NCBI GenBank assembly: GCA_018267955.1
Contig: JAFDXL010000002.1
Span: 493,434 to 557,433, forward strand
Direction of reading: 5' to 3'
DNA from: Bacteroidota bacterium
GTDB lineage: Bacteria > Bacteroidota > Bacteroidia > Chitinophagales > Chitinophagaceae
DNA length: 64,000 bases
The position numbers and the translations under genes are program-made. Of this stretch, positions 1 to 7,094 are shown piece after piece. Position 1 is the first letter of the stretch; each line of letters starts with the position of its first letter. Below the pieces are notes generated by a model. It did no database searches and was not told the DNA's origin. It worked only from the letters and a program-made list of their open reading frames with translations.

Positions 1-14
1 TAGAAAGTCCCCTA

Positions 15-716
15 ATGAAACGGATCATCCCCAAACATCATCTTGCCATACGTTGGTTTCATTGGATCAATTTCCCCATGCTAACCATTATGATATGGAG
101 CGGACTCTTGATATACTGGGCGCATGATGTATATCATATCAACATTGGTAAAGCGACTGTTTTCAAATTTTTCCCTAAAGGGCTATATACTTCTTTAGGC
201 ATTCCCCATCACCTGGCTGAGGGCATGGCTTATCATTTCCTGTTTATGTGGGCCTTTATCCTTAATGGTTTGCTCTATGTGCTGTATACGCTTGTATCGG
301 GCGAATGGCGGCATCTTTGGCCCGAACGTACATCTTTTCGCGAGGCATGGCAGGTGGTGCTTTATGATCTGCACCTACGTAAAGAACAGCCTTCGTTTGA
401 TAAATATAATGCTGCACAGCGTATTGCTTATACAGCTATTATATTTATGGGAATGGGCTCTGTAATTACAGGTTTTGCCATCTACAAGCCGGTGCAGCTC
501 AATTGGCTCTGCGCACTCTGCGGTGGCTATGAAGCTGCGCGCCTCGAACATTTTATACTGGTCATTGGCTATTGCCTCTTTTTCCTGGTGCATATATTCC
601 AGGTCATCAAAACAGGGTGGAACAATTTTCGCGGCATGGTGGCAGGTTTTGAGGTAGTCAACGAGCCGGACCAATTAACCACTACTACAAACGATACACA
701 TGAGCAAAACGCCTAA
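15..716 (+). CDS. Cytochrome b561-type membrane subunit
   Basis: This 233-residue integral membrane protein resembles the cytochrome b561 / Ni-hydrogenase b-type / thiosulfate reductase b family. Histidines that could bind haem appear in the N-terminal segment (HHLAIRWFHW), in a second segment (HHLAEGMAYH) and near the C-terminus (LEHFILVIGY, LVHIFQ). About four hydrophobic helices are visible. The stop lies inside the next gene, a molybdoenzyme, with 17 bp of overlap, so the two are translationally coupled. By analogy with MsrPQ-like pairs (inference), this subunit would pass quinol electrons to the molybdoenzyme. The start at 15 gives a complete N-terminus; anything further upstream is outside the window. 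Confidence 0.85.
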   Translation: MKRIIPKHHLAIRWFHWINFPMLTIMIWSGLLIYWAHDVYHINIGKATVFKFFPKGLYTSLGIPHHLAEGMAYHFLFMWAFILNGLLYVLYTLVSGEWRHLWPERTSFREAWQVVLYDLHLRKEQPSFDKYNAAQRIAYTAIIFMGMGSVITGFAIYKPVQLNWLCALCGGYEAARLEHFILVIGYCLFFLVHIFQVIKTGWNNFRGMVAGFEVVNEPDQLTTTTNDTHEQNA

Positions 717-1458
717 GAAAAAAGAGCCGCTCACCATAGAGCAGAAGATAACGCGCCGCACCCTGCTATCGCTAGGCACATTGATAGCATTGGATGTGAT
801 AGGCATTGGCATCTGGAAGGTATTGCGCAAAGAATCATACAAAGACGGTGTGCAAAAGACCTTACGTAAGGGGCTGGACGTAAACGAACGCATATTCAGT
901 ACTACCTTCAGCGAAGGAAGAAAGGCAAAGGAATATAGCATTGCAGAGGCGGCAAAGAATGTACGGGTGAACGGCCATGTTGGTCTTGATAAACAAAATG
1001 AGGACTGGACATTGCAGGTGATGCGCACACAAGGCGAGCCTTTATCCATTACCCTCGATCAATTGAAAGCGTTGCCTAAAACGGAGGTGATCTTCGATTT
1101 TAAATGCATAGAGGGCTGGAGCCAGGTATCGCACTGGGGTGGTGTACGTTTCAGCGATTTTGTAAAGGCTTTTGATCTCACTGCCGGGTCGGCCATGAAC
1201 TATGTAGGGCTACAGACACCAGACAAACAATATTATGTGGGTATTGACATGCCCAGTGCTATGCAGGAACAAACTATATTGGCCTATGAAGTGAATGGTG
1301 CACCCCTGCCACCGGAGCATGGTTACCCTTTAAGGCTCATCATACCGGTAAAGTATGGCATTAAGCACCTGAAGCGCATAGGCACTATTTTCTTCAGCAA
1401 CGACAAGCCTGCAGATTACTGGGCAGAAAGAGGTTATGATTATTTCTCGGGTTTGTAG
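700..1458 (+). CDS. Sulfite oxidase/MsrP-like molybdopterin oxidoreductase
   Basis: This is a 252-residue oxidoreductase of the molybdopterin-binding (sulfite oxidase/YedY) fold. The motif FDFKCIEGWS, with Cys near residue 136, matches the cysteine that coordinates molybdenum in this family. It is followed by the WGGVRFSDF signature and a HGYPLRLIIP stretch. The N-terminus carries TRRTLLSLG and then a hydrophobic helix, which looks like a Tat-type twin-arginine signal or anchor, so export to the periplasm is inferred. It overlaps the upstream cytochrome b gene and probably receives electrons from it. The substrate cannot be read from the sequence; methionine sulfoxide or another S/N-oxide is possible. 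The last 20 bases of the gene are repeated exactly downstream (see the direct repeat). Confidence 0.85.
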   Translation: MSKTPKKKEPLTIEQKITRRTLLSLGTLIALDVIGIGIWKVLRKESYKDGVQKTLRKGLDVNERIFSTTFSEGRKAKEYSIAEAAKNVRVNGHVGLDKQNEDWTLQVMRTQGEPLSITLDQLKALPKTEVIFDFKCIEGWSQVSHWGGVRFSDFVKAFDLTAGSAMNYVGLQTPDKQYYVGIDMPSAMQEQTILAYEVNGAPLPPEHGYPLRLIIPVKYGIKHLKRIGTIFFSNDKPADYWAERGYDYFSGL

Positions 1459-1460
1459 CA
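1439..1460. repeat. 22-bp direct repeat, copy 1 (3' end of molybdoenzyme gene)
   Basis: The 22 bases at 1439-1460 cover the last codons and stop of the molybdoenzyme gene. They recur without mismatch at 1837-1858 in the same orientation. Core bases are TTTCTCGGGTTTGTAGCA. The two copies bracket a 376-bp stretch that holds only the small lipoprotein gene. Confidence 0.95.
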
Positions 1461-1466
1461 AGTCGT

Positions 1467-1793
1467 TCACCGCTTAATGTCATCCCCATCACACTGTTGG
1501 TAGAATATTGTTGTATCAGAGCCTTGTATTAATAAATACTGCAGGGTCCCTGCTTTTTTCAAAATAACATCACCAACTTCAATCTTGTTGAAAATTTTTA
1601 TGTTATCCAAAAGATATTTCTGACCGTCATCCAATACTACTCTGGGTTGGCCTCTTTCAGAGCTATCAAAAAATTTCTTTACAACTTTACCATCGTAAGC
1701 ATGATTTTTCTCATTTCGCCGATACCATTCCGGACAGCTAATATAATCACAAGAGGAAACAAGAACCAATAATATAAAAACAAAAGCTTTCAT
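1467..1793 (-). CDS. Small lipoprotein of unknown function
   Basis: This 108-residue protein starts with a short hydrophobic signal ending in the lipobox VSSC, so it is likely a lipid-anchored envelope protein. The mature part has four further cysteines (DYISC, QQC) and a central segment with KVVKKFFDS and VVLDDGQKYLLDNI that could form a small beta domain. I do not recognise the family. It is transcribed against both neighbours and sits inside an exact 22-bp direct repeat, so it looks like a single-gene insertion between the molybdoenzyme and the acetyltransferase. Base composition is more AT-rich than its neighbours. Confidence 0.7.
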   Translation of the reverse strand: MKAFVFILLVLVSSCDYISCPEWYRRNEKNHAYDGKVVKKFFDSSERGQPRVVLDDGQKYLLDNIKIFNKIEVGDVILKKAGTLQYLLIQGSDTTIFYQQCDGDDIKR

Positions 1794-1836
1794 TTACGAT
1801 ATGGATTTCTCAAATTTATGATTTAAATCGGGGACA

Positions 1837-1858
1837 ATTATTTCTCGGGTTTGTAGCA
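1837..1858. repeat. 22-bp direct repeat, copy 2
   Basis: This is an exact second copy of 1439-1460. It lies just upstream of the GNAT gene, whose ATG is at 1868. It still encodes the YFSGL-stop end of the molybdoenzyme but has no gene body attached, so it is the duplicated fragment rather than the functional end. Confidence 0.95.
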
Positions 1859-1867
1859 TATTTGTGT

Positions 1868-2305
1868 ATGGCCATTATACGATCATACACAACTGCAGAC
1901 CGCGACGCGATTATAGAGTTATTTCTCTTAAACACACCTGCTTTCTTTTGCGAAGAAGAGCAGCAAGACCTGGAACGTTTCCTGGACAATGAAATTGAAA
2001 ACTTATTTGTGGCCGAAGAAGATGGAGTGGTGGTAGCTTGCGGAGGATCTAACATTAAAGAGAATACCGGCTTCCTGTCCTGGTATATTGTACACCCCGA
2101 TCACCAGGGCAAAGGACTGGGCAAGATACTGGCGCTGCATAACCTTACTATTTTGCAAGCCAATGCTGATCTTGATAATATAGAAGTAAGAACATCCCAG
2201 CTCGTATATCCATTCTACGAAAAGCTGGGATTCAAATTAATAGGTACGCAAGACCACTATTGGGGTCAGAACATGCACCTATACCATATGAGGCTGCAGG
2301 ATTAA
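1868..2305 (+). CDS. GNAT family N-acetyltransferase
   Basis: This is a 145-residue acetyltransferase of the GNAT superfamily. The acetyl-CoA loop is visible as the Q/RxxGxG/A-type motif HQGKGLGK, after the beta strand GFLSWYIVHPDH. The C-terminal LVYPFYEKLGFKLIGTQ matches the usual YxxxGF ending of the fold. The ATG at 1868 is preferred over a TTG two codons earlier. The substrate cannot be predicted. The gene begins only 9 bp after the second 22-bp repeat, so its promoter may lie within the repeat or within the inserted segment. Confidence 0.85.
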   Translation: MAIIRSYTTADRDAIIELFLLNTPAFFCEEEQQDLERFLDNEIENLFVAEEDGVVVACGGSNIKENTGFLSWYIVHPDHQGKGLGKILALHNLTILQANADLDNIEVRTSQLVYPFYEKLGFKLIGTQDHYWGQNMHLYHMRLQD

Positions 2306-2463
2306 GGATGCAACAGTGGGCTATCGTAACCCAGCAACAGCTCCTCGTTTTCTTTTTCCACCCTTCTCAGCATGCGCTCGTACTTGATGGATTCGATCAG
2401 TTTGTTTACCTGTGCTACAGGCACATTTACCACACTTTTAGCTGTTTTGATAACTTCTTTCAT
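2302..2463 (-). CDS. Short charged helical protein, unknown
   Basis: A 53-residue ORF starts at the ATG at 2463. A longer reading to 2574 gives an unconvincing Cys/Phe-rich N-terminus. The protein is predicted to be almost wholly helical: KEVIKTAKSVVNVP, then the charged YERMLRRVEKENEELLLG, which could form a short coiled coil. No family is recognised. It converges with the GNAT gene, overlapping it by 4 bp. Two small palindromes lie upstream at 2495-2511 and 2537-2546. It is plausible but not proven as a gene. Confidence 0.5.
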   Translation of the reverse strand: MKEVIKTAKSVVNVPVAQVNKLIESIKYERMLRRVEKENEELLLGYDSPLLHP

Positions 2464-2494
2464 ATTGTGTTTCGTTTGTTTGATGATGTAAAAA

Positions 2495-2546
2495 TGCAAC
2501 TGATAGTTGCAGTTTAGAAGAAACAGGCAAGCTGTTAACTGCAGTT
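2495..2546. promoter_or_regulatory. Two small palindromes upstream of the 53-residue ORF
   Basis: Bases 2495-2511 form a TGCAACT-gat-AGTTGCA hairpin, and 2537-2546 is the perfect palindrome AACTGCAGTT. They share the half-site CAGTT/AACTG. This could be an operator pair in the divergent region between the short ORF and the CoA-transferase operon. It is only a pattern, and no regulator is identified. Confidence 0.25.
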
Positions 2547-2663
2547 TTACAAACCGTTTACATGCCGTTAACAAGCGGTGCCGGGGAGAGATATATTAAA
2601 CATTCCCAAATAGCTTATCTCCTCAGTGGCTAATTGCCTATTTTAGCAAAAATTTTCCGACTG

Positions 2664-3362
2664 ATGAATAAAGTAGTAGCTAACGCAGATGAGGCTATTA
2701 AGGATATAGAATCGGGCATGACATTGATGCTGGGTGGCTTCGGATTGTGTGGTATTCCTGAAAACTGTATTGCAGCGCTTGTACGCAAAGGAGTCAATAA
2801 CCTTACCTGCATCTCTAACAATGCAGGAGTAGATGACTTCGGCATTGGCCTGTTATTGCAAAAAAAGCAGGTGAAAAAAATGATCTCTTCCTATGTAGGT
2901 GAGAATGCAGAATTTGAAAGGCAACTGCTGAGCGGCGAACTGGAAGTAGAACTGATACCACAGGGTACCCTGGCAACGCGCTGCATGGCAAGTGGTTACG
3001 GCATGCCTGCTGTTTACTTGCTGGCAGGTGTGGGCACTGAAGTTGCCGAAGGCAAAGAAACCAGAAACTTCAACGGTAAAGATTATTTACTGGAATACGC
3101 GTTCGATTCAGACTACGCGATCGTAAAAGCATGGAAGGGCGATACGATGGGCAACCTTGTATTTAAAGAAACAGCCCGTAACTTCAACCCTATGATGGCG
3201 ATGGCAGGTAAGATAACCATTGCAGAGGTAGAAGAACTGGTACCAGCAGGCGAACTGGATCCGAATGAGATACACACTCCGGGCATATATGTACGCCACA
3301 TTTTCCAGGGTAGTAATTATGAAAAACGTATCGAACAAAGAACTGTAAGAAAACGTAGTTAA
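2664..3362 (+). CDS. scoA: 3-oxoacid CoA-transferase subunit A
   Basis: This 232-residue alpha subunit of a succinyl-CoA:3-ketoacid (or acetoacetate) CoA-transferase moves CoA between acyl groups in ketone-body, butyrate or branched-chain catabolism. The family glycine motif GGFGLCGIPE is near residue 25, followed by ISNNAGVDDFGIG and the QGTLATRCMASGYGMPA segment. Length is normal for the subunit. The ATG at 2664 was chosen because the family begins NKVV; the longer reading from 2634 adds an atypical tail. A TATTTTAG box lies at 2639-2646. The beta subunit follows, but 468 bp away rather than adjacent, because an inverted-repeat element lies between them. Preferred substrate is not evident; atoD is an equally valid name. 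Confidence 0.92.
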   Translation: MNKVVANADEAIKDIESGMTLMLGGFGLCGIPENCIAALVRKGVNNLTCISNNAGVDDFGIGLLLQKKQVKKMISSYVGENAEFERQLLSGELEVELIPQGTLATRCMASGYGMPAVYLLAGVGTEVAEGKETRNFNGKDYLLEYAFDSDYAIVKAWKGDTMGNLVFKETARNFNPMMAMAGKITIAEVEELVPAGELDPNEIHTPGIYVRHIFQGSNYEKRIEQRTVRKRS

Positions 3363-3396
3363 TGCGGTAATAGGACAATGCGGTAATGCGGCAATG
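3362..3396. repeat. Left arm of 35-bp inverted repeat
   Basis: This 35-base arm begins at the last base of the scoA stop codon. It pairs with 3782-3816 at 29 of 35 positions, including an uninterrupted 12-bp run, ATGCGGCAATG plus flank, at the inner end. The arm itself is built of repeats of the unit GCGG(T/C)AAT. With the right arm it could fold the transcript into a long stem with a 385-base loop. Confidence 0.85.
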
Positions 3397-3416
3397 ATCT
3401 TTTAGTTAATAAGACA

Positions 3417-3774
3417 ATGAAACCAGAATACCAGAACAACCCGATCGTAAAGCATACAATCGAATTCTCCGTTAATGATTATTCGATATGCTGAGACACT
3501 TGAAATGGACAGAAAATATATCATTGCCAGGCAACTACTAAAAAGTGGTACTTCTATCGGGGCGAATGTAATAGAAGCTCAAAGTGCTGAAAGCAAAGCT
3601 GATTTTATACATAAATTGAAAATTGCAGATAAAGAAGCACATGAAACATGGTATTGGATGTACCTATGCCAACATTCGGAGGGATATCATTATGACAGAT
3701 CTCTTGCTCAAAAACTTGATGAAATCATGAGACTATTGAATGCTATCATTAAAACAGGTAAAACGAATTCATAA
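3417..3774 (+). pseudogene. S23/IVS four-helix-bundle protein, frameshifted at ~3474
   Basis: Residues from the ATG at 3475 onward (99 codons) clearly match the S23 / '23S rRNA intervening sequence' four-helix-bundle family. The signature includes LLKSGTSIGANVIEAQ, SAESKADFIHKLKIA and KEAHETWYWMYLC. The normal N-terminus is present in another frame from the ATG at 3417 (MKPEYQNNPIVKHTIEFSV) and joins perfectly if one A at 3474/3475 is removed. The gene is therefore frameshifted, or recoded, or the base is a sequencing error. A shortened product from 3475 would lack most of helix 1. The ORF lies in the loop between long inverted repeats, the layout seen in 23S rRNA intervening sequences, but here between two CoA-transferase genes. 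Confidence 0.8.
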
Positions 3775-3781
3775 TTATAAA

Positions 3782-3816
3782 CATTGCCGCATTGCCGTAT
3801 TATCGCATTGCCGCAT
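3782..3816. repeat. Right arm of 35-bp inverted repeat
   Basis: This is the reverse-complement partner of 3362-3396. It starts just after the four-helix-bundle ORF and ends 14 bp before the scoB start codon. It repeats the unit ATTGCCGC three times, one copy degenerate. Folding with the left arm would bring the end of scoA and the start of scoB close together in the mRNA. Confidence 0.85.
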
Positions 3817-3830
3817 TTATTTAACTAAAC

Positions 3831-4487
3831 ATGGGCTTAAATAAAGAACAAATAGCACAACGCATAGCAAAGGAACTACAGGATGGTTACTATGTGAACC
3901 TTGGTATAGGTATACCTACACTGGTAGCTAATTATATACCCGAAGGCGTAAACGTAGTATTACAGAGCGAGAACGGCTTGCTGGGTATGGGGCCGTTCCC
4001 TTTTGAAGGCGAAGAAGATCCGGACTTGATCAATGCCGGTAAGCAAACCATCACTACCCTGCCCGGCTCTGTATTCTTTGACAGCGCCATGAGCTTCGGT
4101 ATGATACGTGCAGGCAAGGTAGATCTTACTGTACTGGGCGCTATGGAAGTGGCAGACAATGGTGATATTGCCAACTGGAAGATACCTGGCAAAATGGTAA
4201 AAGGCATGGGTGGCGCTATGGATCTGGTTGCTGCCGCTAAAAACATCATCGTGGCTATGCAGCATACCAATCCTAAAGGAGAGAGTAAGCTGTTGCATAA
4301 ATGTACCTTACCGCTAACGGGCGTTAAGTGCATTAAAAAAGTAGTTACAGATCTTGGTGTGTTTGACATTACGCCGGATGGCTTTCGCTGCCTGGAATAT
4401 GCGCCGGGGGTAACTATTGACGAGATCAAAGCTAAAACTGCGGGCAGGCTTACTATAGCTGATGATGTTAAAGAAATAGCGCTTTAA
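3831..4487 (+). CDS. scoB: 3-oxoacid CoA-transferase subunit B
   Basis: This 218-residue beta subunit is the partner of the upstream A subunit. The catalytic glutamate that forms the covalent CoA thioester is in the SENGLLG motif (Glu47). LGIGIPTLV near residue 24 and GAMEVADNGDIANW are further family marks. Length is normal. The stop TAA shares a base with the ATG of the following ArsC-like gene, so those two are translationally coupled. Expression from the upstream scoA promoter requires reading through the inverted-repeat element at 3362-3816. Confidence 0.93.
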   Translation: MGLNKEQIAQRIAKELQDGYYVNLGIGIPTLVANYIPEGVNVVLQSENGLLGMGPFPFEGEEDPDLINAGKQTITTLPGSVFFDSAMSFGMIRAGKVDLTVLGAMEVADNGDIANWKIPGKMVKGMGGAMDLVAAAKNIIVAMQHTNPKGESKLLHKCTLPLTGVKCIKKVVTDLGVFDITPDGFRCLEYAPGVTIDEIKAKTAGRLTIADDVKEIAL

Positions 4488-4831
4488 TGAAATTGCTGGT
4501 ATATCATAATGGCGAATGCAGCAAATGCCAAAGCCTTACCGAGTTATTGCAATCAAAGGGTGCGGAGGTAGAATACAAGTTTTACTTGCATGAACCATTA
4601 ACTACTGACGAGTTGAAAGAGCTGCTGCAAAAACTGCAGCTACCTGTTGAGGCTATCCTGCGGACTTCGGAGCCTTTGTTTACAGCTCAATTTGAAGGCA
4701 AGGAGTTGCGTGAAGATGAATGGCTGCAGGCAATAATAGATAACCCAATATTATTGCAGCGGCCGATAGTGATAAATGGTGATAAAGCAGTTATCGCCAG
4801 ACCCGCCGAAAAAGTGTTAGAGATATTATAA
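4487..4831 (+). CDS. ArsC/Spx-family thioredoxin-fold protein
   Basis: This 114-residue protein has the arsenate reductase (ArsC) family fold. The N-terminal YHNGECSKCQ carries Cys11 at the catalytic position, and the C-terminal half has the family run NPILLQRPIVING. Unlike classical ArsC it has a second cysteine, giving a CxxC (Cys11, Cys14) as in Spx proteins, so it could work as a thiol-disulfide protein rather than an arsenate reductase. It overlaps the scoB stop by one base and ends at a strong terminator, so it is the last gene of the CoA-transferase operon. No arsenic genes are near. Confidence 0.8.
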   Translation: MKLLVYHNGECSKCQSLTELLQSKGAEVEYKFYLHEPLTTDELKELLQKLQLPVEAILRTSEPLFTAQFEGKELREDEWLQAIIDNPILLQRPIVINGDKAVIARPAEKVLEIL

Positions 4832-4860
4832 AACCCTCTGCAAAGAGGGTTTCTTTTTTT
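4831..4860 (+). terminator. Rho-independent terminator of the CoA-transferase operon
   Basis: The stem AAACCCTC / GAGGGTTT with loop TGCAAA is followed by CTTTTTTT. It starts on the last base of the ArsC-like stop codon. Confidence 0.9.
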
Positions 4861-4871
4861 ATTTTCACCTG

Positions 4872-5981
4872 ATGAAAGCATTGATATGTTGTTTACTCGC
4901 CTTGTGCTCTTTCCGGGTTGCTAATGCACAACAGAAATCTGAAGAGCAGTTGGTAAACAAAATCATGCAGTGCTTTGCCAATCATGATGACTCTGCCTAC
5001 GCCTCTCTGTTCCCCAGTTTTGATACACTCTGGAATATAGCGCAGCAATACCACGATACCGATGTGATATCGGCCCGGCGCATCAATAATATCCGCAGCA
5101 ACCCGCAACGGTTACAACAGTTCGATCCCAAATTCAATCCCCGCATTATTGCCGATTTTGATACCCTGTATGCAAAAGGAAGGGATTCAGGTATCCACTG
5201 GAGCGACCTCTTGCTGGCACGCTACAACCTTGAAAAAGCAATGCTGCCACGCGAACTGATAGGTTTTGAAAAAGTAGTGCCCTTCAGACTGCAGGGCTAC
5301 ATTTTTGTACAGGACCTACTTACCCGGCGTATCTATTGCATGGCTATAAAAGATGTACATGGCATCAATGGCAAATGGTATGGCGGGCATGTGGTGAATA
5401 TACTGGAGGCAGAAAGCATTGATGAGTATTACGATAAGTTGGCAAAAGAACGGAAGGTGCTGAAGGATATGCTGCTGGTACAGATGTATGGCGATGATAC
5501 CGCAGGGCTGGCAGAAGACAGCGCGGCATTGCGTGCTAAAGCAAGGCTGGATGCTATAGCTGCTGCACGAAAGGCGGCAAAACAAGATGAGGACGAGGAA
5601 GAAAAATCACCGGTGGTAACCAACGAGGTAGTAGAGCGTAAACTATATGTAGGCACTTTTGATAAAGAAGTAGGGTTGGAATTATACATCCGCAGCCTGA
5701 AAGGAAGCTGCCCCGAAACTATTTGCGGTTGGGATGCCCTTTATAAATTTGAAGATCAGGACGAATGGGTGCGGCTGGAGGTGACCAAAGGTAAAAACGG
5801 CAAGCTGCTATTTAGTGAAGATGAGGCCGAGATGGAACTCACTTTTAAAAACGGCACTGCCATTGGTGAATGGACCTCGGCAAAGGAGAAAACCACCTTT
5901 GAAATTCAGCTAACCGAAAAGAGGGAAGTCAAGAACCGCAAGCTCTTCCAACTCGATCAGATGCTGGAAGATTCGGAATAA
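4872..5981 (+). CDS. Secreted protein of unknown function
   Basis: This is a 369-residue protein with an N-terminal signal peptide (residues 1-19, cleavage after VANA). The mature part starts with a helical region (SEEQLVNKIMQCFANHDDSAYASLF) that resembles the start of small NTF2-like or DUF4348-like folds. A lysine/acid-rich linker (AAKQDEDEEEKS) follows near residue 240. The C-terminal domain is strand-rich (KLYVGTFDKEVGLELYIRSL, WTSAKEKTTFEIQL), and a similar strand pattern appears in the lipoprotein at 22103-23260. No catalytic motif is seen. It lies alone after a terminator and converges with the next gene. Function is unknown. Confidence 0.75.
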   Translation: MKALICCLLALCSFRVANAQQKSEEQLVNKIMQCFANHDDSAYASLFPSFDTLWNIAQQYHDTDVISARRINNIRSNPQRLQQFDPKFNPRIIADFDTLYAKGRDSGIHWSDLLLARYNLEKAMLPRELIGFEKVVPFRLQGYIFVQDLLTRRIYCMAIKDVHGINGKWYGGHVVNILEAESIDEYYDKLAKERKVLKDMLLVQMYGDDTAGLAEDSAALRAKARLDAIAAARKAAKQDEDEEEKSPVVTNEVVERKLYVGTFDKEVGLELYIRSLKGSCPETICGWDALYKFEDQDEWVRLEVTKGKNGKLLFSEDEAEMELTFKNGTAIGEWTSAKEKTTFEIQLTEKREVKNRKLFQLDQMLEDSE

Positions 5982-5984
5982 CTA

Positions 5985-6935
5985 TTATTGCTGCAATTTC
6001 TTTTTAAACGCCGCTATCTTCTCCGGCTGGTTTACGGTAGCGTTGGTTATCATCAAAGAAAAATGTTCTGCGCATATCTCTTCGGGGTGCAGCATATATG
6101 GTGTATTGGTGCCTATCTGTTTCAGTATTGTTGGTTCATCTGATATCTCCTTTACTATGGCAAACCCATCGGGTGTCAGCTGCGCTGTTTTATGTTCATC
6201 ATCACCGGTGAGCATCAGCAGGCCTACTTTTACATATTCTTCAAATACCTTTCCTGTTTCATAGTCTTTCTTGCTATACAATACAAGGGTCATATCCTTA
6301 CCGTTTACGGTTATGTAATGAGCTACAACGGGGCAATCAGGATTGGTGATATTACGGTTGCCCATCGGGTGTGCCAGCGCTATCGGATTACATTTCTTAA
6401 AGCCGAAGATCTGGTACAATTCATCACGCTTTTGTGGATTGTAGCGCGAGAACACATGGAATAATTCATGTGCTGCCAGCCCTGTAGTAATACCCAGCAC
6501 CGAAGGGTTTAAAATAATACAGCTATCGCGGGTATAGCCTTCCGCTTCAAATTCTTCTTTGGTATCGCTTTTCAGCAGGTAGATGCGCGATGGCAGCTTC
6601 ATTGTTATCTTATTATCCATGCAATACTTGCTGATCTCTTCAAAAGCTTTACGGATATTAGAAACTTCAGCTACAGACCAATTCTCCACCTGCTTCTGTG
6701 CAAATGGCAGGTAATCCTTCCAGGTAGCGTTGGTTCCCAACCGGCTTTGTATATCAAACCGGGAAAACTTCTCCGGGTACCCATCGTCCTTGCCTATCAC
6801 GCCCGCAGCTTCGTTGCTGTCTGTCACTACTATGACGCTACCCATAAACGGAATGTCTATATGTGCAGCAAGCAACCTGTTAGCTGTAAACAGCAGTAAT
6901 AATAAAATAAGCGGGAATCGTGATCTATTAGCCAT
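5985..6935 (-). CDS. Secreted putative zinc metallopeptidase
   Basis: This 316-residue exported protein uses the ATG at 6935; the longer reading to 6995 puts a non-signal-like tail before the signal peptide. A hydrophobic signal (FPLILLLLLFTANRLLAA) leads to a domain holding HELFH at residues 156-160. This is the HExxH zinc-binding motif of gluzincin-type peptidases, set in GLAAHELFHVFSRYNP. A third ligand is not obvious. The family with HELFHVFSRYNP...R..LY..FGF is known to me only as an uncharacterised conserved group. Peptidase activity is therefore inferred from the motif alone. Confidence 0.7.
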   Translation of the reverse strand: MANRSRFPLILLLLLFTANRLLAAHIDIPFMGSVIVVTDSNEAAGVIGKDDGYPEKFSRFDIQSRLGTNATWKDYLPFAQKQVENWSVAEVSNIRKAFEEISKYCMDNKITMKLPSRIYLLKSDTKEEFEAEGYTRDSCIILNPSVLGITTGLAAHELFHVFSRYNPQKRDELYQIFGFKKCNPIALAHPMGNRNITNPDCPVVAHYITVNGKDMTLVLYSKKDYETGKVFEEYVKVGLLMLTGDDEHKTAQLTPDGFAIVKEISDEPTILKQIGTNTPYMLHPEEICAEHFSLMITNATVNQPEKIAAFKKKLQQ

Positions 6936-7094
6936 ATCGCCTGTAAAAATAATACCTATTACATTAGATACTATAACCTGGGAAAAGGTTACCAATACTT
7001 GCAGATTGTTTTATTCGCAGGATGGAATTTCATTATACGGCTATTGCCAACATATTATTGGCAGGATGCTAACAAGCCGTAACTTTATTACCCG

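Noticed and set aside
2302..2574. Longer reading (90 residues) of the short helical ORF
   Set aside because: The added N-terminus (Cys/Phe/Tyr-rich) overlaps the palindrome region and shows no signal peptide or codon bias. The ATG at 2463 is better placed.
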